NCBI GenBank assembly: GCA_003535335.1
Contig: DOHJ01000114.1
Location: 2,146 to 11,486, forward strand
From: Paracoccaceae bacterium
Lineage (GTDB): Bacteria > Pseudomonadota > Alphaproteobacteria > Rhodobacterales > Rhodobacteraceae
Direction of reading: 5' to 3'
DNA: 9,341 nucleotides
Positions within the stretch are counted from its first letter, which is position 1. Every line of letters begins with the position of its first letter. Both the position numbers and the translations under genes were made by a program. Positions 6,513 to 9,341 of this stretch are shown here, piece after piece. The notes under the pieces were generated by a model. That model worked only from the letters and a program-made list of their open reading frames with translations. It made no database searches and had not been told where the DNA came from.

Positions 6513-7598
6513 TTACGCGGCCCCCTGTTTTTTAAGACGAATTCGGAAATTTGATAAAACATCCATAGCCAGTAAAAAGAACAACAACATACCCTGAAAT
6601 GCCTGAATGGCCGGCGCGGGCAGGCCCATCATCAATTGGGCCAGATCGCCACCGATATACGTCAGCGCCATCAATAATCCAGCCAATAAAATACCAACCG
6701 GATTAAGGCGGCCAAGGAATGCAACGATAATCGCGGTAAAACCGTAGCCCTGATTGAAACTGGTGGTGATTTGACCGGCAGGCCCCGCCACCTCGAACAA
6801 ACCGGCCAAACCGGCCAGAAGCCCCGAAATTCCAAGGCAAAACACAATTAAACGGTTCGGGCTGACACCACTGAATTTGGCCGCCCGCGGGGCCTGACCT
6901 GCAAGGGTGATCTGATAGCCCAGAATGTGGCGCGACATGGTGATATAGGCAAAAATCACCGCGATAAAAGCAGCCACAACACCCCAATGCATACCACTGC
7001 CAGCGATCAATTCAGCGTTAAAGGCGGTTTCATATTGCTGGAAATTACGCGAACCGGGAAACCCGTGCCCCTCTGGGTTTCGCATCAAACCCAGCGACAT
7101 GGCGGCCATAATGTGTTCGGCCACATAAACCAGCAACAACGATACCAGAATTTCATTGGTATTGAAACGGGTGCGCAAAATCGCCGGTATCATCGCCCAA
7201 ATCCAGCCACCAAACGCCCCCGCAATGATCATTAACGGAAAGATAAAAATACTCTGGCTCGGGTAAAACGCCAGCCCCACACCAGCCCCGAACAATGCGC
7301 CAATAATATACTGTCCTTCAGCGCCAATATTCCAGATACCGGCCCGAAAACCAAACGATAAACCGATGGCAATCAGGATCAGCGGACCTGCCTTTACCAG
7401 CAGTTGGGGCCGCGAATAACTGGCGAATTGTTCGCTAAACAAAGGATCCCAAAAAATAATCCGAATGGCCTCGACCGGATCTTTGCCCAAGAGCGCAAAC
7501 ATAATGCCGCCAGCGATCATGGTGGCAATAACCGCCAAAACCGGTGTTGCAATTATCCACGCTTTGGACGGGACCGGGCGTTTTTCCAGTCTAAACAT
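6513..7598 (-). CDS. ABC importer permease, first subunit (BMP/nucleoside-type)
   Basis: This 361-residue inner-membrane permease is the longer partner of the channel pair. An N-terminal membrane segment at about 15-37 is followed by a periplasmic stretch and a multi-spanning core. Family motifs are GFRAGIWNIGAEGQ (83-96), RFNTNEILVSLL (144-155), the probable ATPase-coupling loop GQAPRAAKFSGV (234-245) and GYGFTAIIVAFLGRLNP (284-300). I chose the ATG at 7596-7598 over a GTG nine codons upstream (7625) because GGAGG lies 6 nt before the ATG. It also gives a compact 8-nt overlap (ATGTTTAG) with the ATPase stop, whereas the GTG would overlap by 35 nt and add a basic tail. Its TAA directly abuts the next ATG. 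Confidence 0.93.
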   Translation of the reverse strand: MFRLEKRPVPSKAWIIATPVLAVIATMIAGGIMFALLGKDPVEAIRIIFWDPLFSEQFASYSRPQLLVKAGPLILIAIGLSFGFRAGIWNIGAEGQYIIGALFGAGVGLAFYPSQSIFIFPLMIIAGAFGGWIWAMIPAILRTRFNTNEILVSLLLVYVAEHIMAAMSLGLMRNPEGHGFPGSRNFQQYETAFNAELIAGSGMHWGVVAAFIAVIFAYITMSRHILGYQITLAGQAPRAAKFSGVSPNRLIVFCLGISGLLAGLAGLFEVAGPAGQITTSFNQGYGFTAIIVAFLGRLNPVGILLAGLLMALTYIGGDLAQLMMGLPAPAIQAFQGMLLFFLLAMDVLSNFRIRLKKQGAA

Positions 7599-9108
7599 TG
7601 ACCGCCTCCAAATCAGCCGCACCACCCAACATCAGACCAATTTCTTCAACCGTTAACCCCTTGGCCGGGCGCGGTCTGGTTAATTCACCTTCGTTCAATG
7701 CGCAAAACGTATCGGATATTTCCATCAACTCATCCAGATCCTGCGAAATCACCACCACAGCCGCGCCATTATTTGCCAAATCCAGTAGGGATTGACGGAT
7801 TTGCGCCGCAGCCGAGGCATCAACCCCCCAAGTTGGCTGATTTACAATTAACACCCGCGGATTTTGCATGACCTCGCGACCAATCACAAATTTTTGCAAA
7901 TTACCGCCCGAAAGCGCCCGTGCAGCGGTGTGCGCGCCCGGTGTGCGAACATCAAACTCAGCGATAATTTTTTTGGCAAACTTGCGGGTTTTTCCCCAAT
8001 CAACGAACCCCTTTTTAACCAGATTTTGGCGACTGGCCGCCGTTAGCAGTGTATTTTCAGTCAGGCTCATATCCGGCGCCGCCGAATGGCCCAACCGTTC
8101 TTCGGGTGCGGCCAAAACCCCCATTTTACGCCGCGGGTTCGGCCCAAGATTGCCAATTGCCTGGCCCATGAATTTGGTCGTCCCCGCTTTGCCGGTCGTT
8201 TCACCGGAAATTGCCGCCAACAGCTCTTCTTGCCCGTTTCCGGCCACGCCACCAATCCCCAGAACCTCGCCCGCCCGCACGTTCATGTTGATGTGTTTCA
8301 ACGCTGTGCCAAATTGCGATCTGGACGGGGCGTTCAAATCATTGATCTCCAACACCACATCGCCAAATTCAACAGCCTGACGCAGCGGTTCGTGCAACGT
8401 GCACCCAACCATCATTTCCGCCAGCTCGCGCGCGGATTTTTCCCGTGGTGTGCAGGTAGCAACCACCTTACCATGTCGTAAAATCGTCGCGCTGTCACAG
8501 ATATTTCGAATTTCTTCCAGCTTGTGGGAAATATACAAAATCGCAGTGCCATCGCTGGCAATCCGGCGCAGGGTCTGGAACAAAATTTCAACCTCTTTCG
8601 GGGTTAACACCGAAGTCGGCTCGTCCATAATCAGCAGTTTGGGTTCTTGCAACAAACAGCGGATAATTTCGACCCGTTGACGTTCGCCTGCCGACAAATC
8701 CCCGACCAGACGGTGCGGGTCAAGCGGCAAGCCGTAGGCATGGCTGACTTTGGTGATCCGCGCGGCCAGCTCGCGTTGTTTGGGCGGATTTTCCATGCCA
8801 AGGGCAATATTTTCGGCTACATCCAGCGCTTCAAATAAGGAAAAGTGTTGAAATACCATGGCGATACCGGCGGCGCGTGCGGCGCGTGGTTCTGGCGGGG
8901 AAAACCGCTTTCCAAGCAGGTTCATTTGCCCTAAATCCGGTCGCACCAAACCGTAGATCATTTTTACCAGCGTGGATTTACCCGCTCCGTTTTCGCCCAG
9001 CAGCGCGTGAACTTCGCCTTTGTCGATGGCAAACGAAACCGCATCATTGGCAACAACCCCGGGATACGCCTTGGTCAGGCCGTTAATTTCCAGCAGATTT
9101 TCCGTCAT
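7591..9108 (-). CDS. ABC importer ATPase with two nucleotide-binding domains (BMP/nucleoside- and sugar-type)
   Basis: This 505-residue cytoplasmic ATPase carries both nucleotide-binding domains in one chain, as in RbsA/MglA and nucleoside importers. Domain 1 is canonical: Walker A GENGAGKST 38-46, Q87, signature LSAGERQ 138-144, Walker B LLIMDEP 158-164 with E163, and H195. Domain 2 is degenerate: its P-loop reads GVAGNGQEE (287-295) without the lysine, and its Walker B is IVNQP (421-425), with N and Q in place of D and E. The signature LSGGNLQKF (399-407) is intact. Such asymmetry is usual in this family, so one composite site probably hydrolyses ATP. The start ATG (9106-9108) overlaps the end of xdhC by 26 nt, with GGAACGGGG just upstream, indicating co-transcription and coupled translation. 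The stop overlaps the permease start by 8 nt. Confidence 0.95.
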   Translation of the reverse strand: MTENLLEINGLTKAYPGVVANDAVSFAIDKGEVHALLGENGAGKSTLVKMIYGLVRPDLGQMNLLGKRFSPPEPRAARAAGIAMVFQHFSLFEALDVAENIALGMENPPKQRELAARITKVSHAYGLPLDPHRLVGDLSAGERQRVEIIRCLLQEPKLLIMDEPTSVLTPKEVEILFQTLRRIASDGTAILYISHKLEEIRNICDSATILRHGKVVATCTPREKSARELAEMMVGCTLHEPLRQAVEFGDVVLEINDLNAPSRSQFGTALKHINMNVRAGEVLGIGGVAGNGQEELLAAISGETTGKAGTTKFMGQAIGNLGPNPRRKMGVLAAPEERLGHSAAPDMSLTENTLLTAASRQNLVKKGFVDWGKTRKFAKKIIAEFDVRTPGAHTAARALSGGNLQKFVIGREVMQNPRVLIVNQPTWGVDASAAAQIRQSLLDLANNGAAVVVISQDLDELMEISDTFCALNEGELTRPRPAKGLTVEEIGLMLGGAADLEAVNV

Positions 9109-9341
9109 TTCCCCGTTCCATATTCAAGACGTCCTTTGCGGATTCTGTCAATCTTCGCATCTGCAATAACCTGTGAGCGATGCCAACTGCAATCGCTTGT
9201 GGCTCTTTCCCCGGTTCAGGACTGCCGATCGGGCAGGAAATGCAGTTAATTTTATCTAATGAGTGGCCCATTTTTTGCAATTGGCTGCGGAACCGGGCCC
9301 ATTTGGTTTTCGAGCCGATAAGACCTGCCGTTTCAAAGCCG
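9083..9341 (-). CDS. xdhC: XdhC-family xanthine dehydrogenase accessory protein, C-terminal part only
   Basis: The 85 visible C-terminal residues run off the right edge. They include GLIGSKTKWARFRSQL, a conserved XdhC segment, followed by the C-C-PIG stretch (NCISCPIGSPEPGKEPQ) and AIAVGIAHRLL, also typical of the XdhC end. XdhC binds molybdenum cofactor, assists its sulfuration and loads it into xanthine dehydrogenase, which oxidises hypoxanthine to xanthine and urate. The stop at 9083-9085 lies within the ATPase gene, a 26-nt overlap. xdhA and xdhB would be expected upstream, outside the window. The last ~20 codons, after the conserved part, look unconserved. This gene is the main evidence that the transporter handles purines. 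Confidence 0.86.
   Translation of the reverse strand, partial: GFETAGLIGSKTKWARFRSQLQKMGHSLDKINCISCPIGSPEPGKEPQAIAVGIAHRLLQMRRLTESAKDVLNMERGNDGKSAGN

Noticed and set aside
7591..8250. Loss-of-function in the ATPase's second domain (missing P-loop Lys, and N/Q in Walker B)
   Set aside because: Degenerate second domains are usual in this importer family, so this is not evidence of decay.
7868..8380. 170-codon open frame on the plus strand inside the ATPase gene
   Set aside because: It is antisense to clearly conserved ATPase sequence and its translation has no domain-like features.

Overview
The window looks like chromosomal DNA from an alphaproteobacterium, most likely Rhodobacterales (a roseobacter of moderate, roughly 50%, GC). 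This assignment rests on recalled family resemblance: the acyl-CoA synthetase is the ~630-residue roseobacter type, the double ABC exporter is of the MsbA-related alphaproteobacterial kind, and a nucleoside-type BMP transporter follows xdhC. No search could be run.

Layout, left to right: (1) 1-1362, minus strand, the N-terminal 454 codons of an acyl-CoA synthetase that runs off the left edge. (2) 1453-3246, minus, a complete half-size ABC exporter. (3) 3347-3420, minus, tRNA-Gly(UCC) with encoded CCA. (4) 3598-4236, plus, a secreted staphylococcal-nuclease-like protein with a small C-terminal cysteine domain; it is the only protein gene on the plus strand. (5) 4237-4400, a convergent intergenic region with a long imperfect hairpin and a strong bidirectional Rho-independent terminator. 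(6) 9341-4401, minus, an apparent operon: the xdhC 3' end, a double-domain ABC ATPase, two permeases and a BMP-family periplasmic binding protein.

The operon forms one functional story. The ATPase, two permeases and binding protein make a complete nucleoside/nucleobase-type importer. The overlapping xdhC (a xanthine dehydrogenase maturation factor) points to purines as cargo, with uptake feeding oxidation to xanthine and urate. Joints are tight (26-nt overlap, 8-nt overlap, 0-nt spacing), except for a 108-nt gap before the binding protein that carries a perfect TATAAT inside an inverted repeat.

Most of the window is ordinary housekeeping and catabolic DNA. I found no mobile element, CRISPR array, phage gene or clear new system. 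The items most worth a second look are the structured 3' region at 4245-4383, the possible private promoter of the binding protein, and the nuclease's C-terminal domain.
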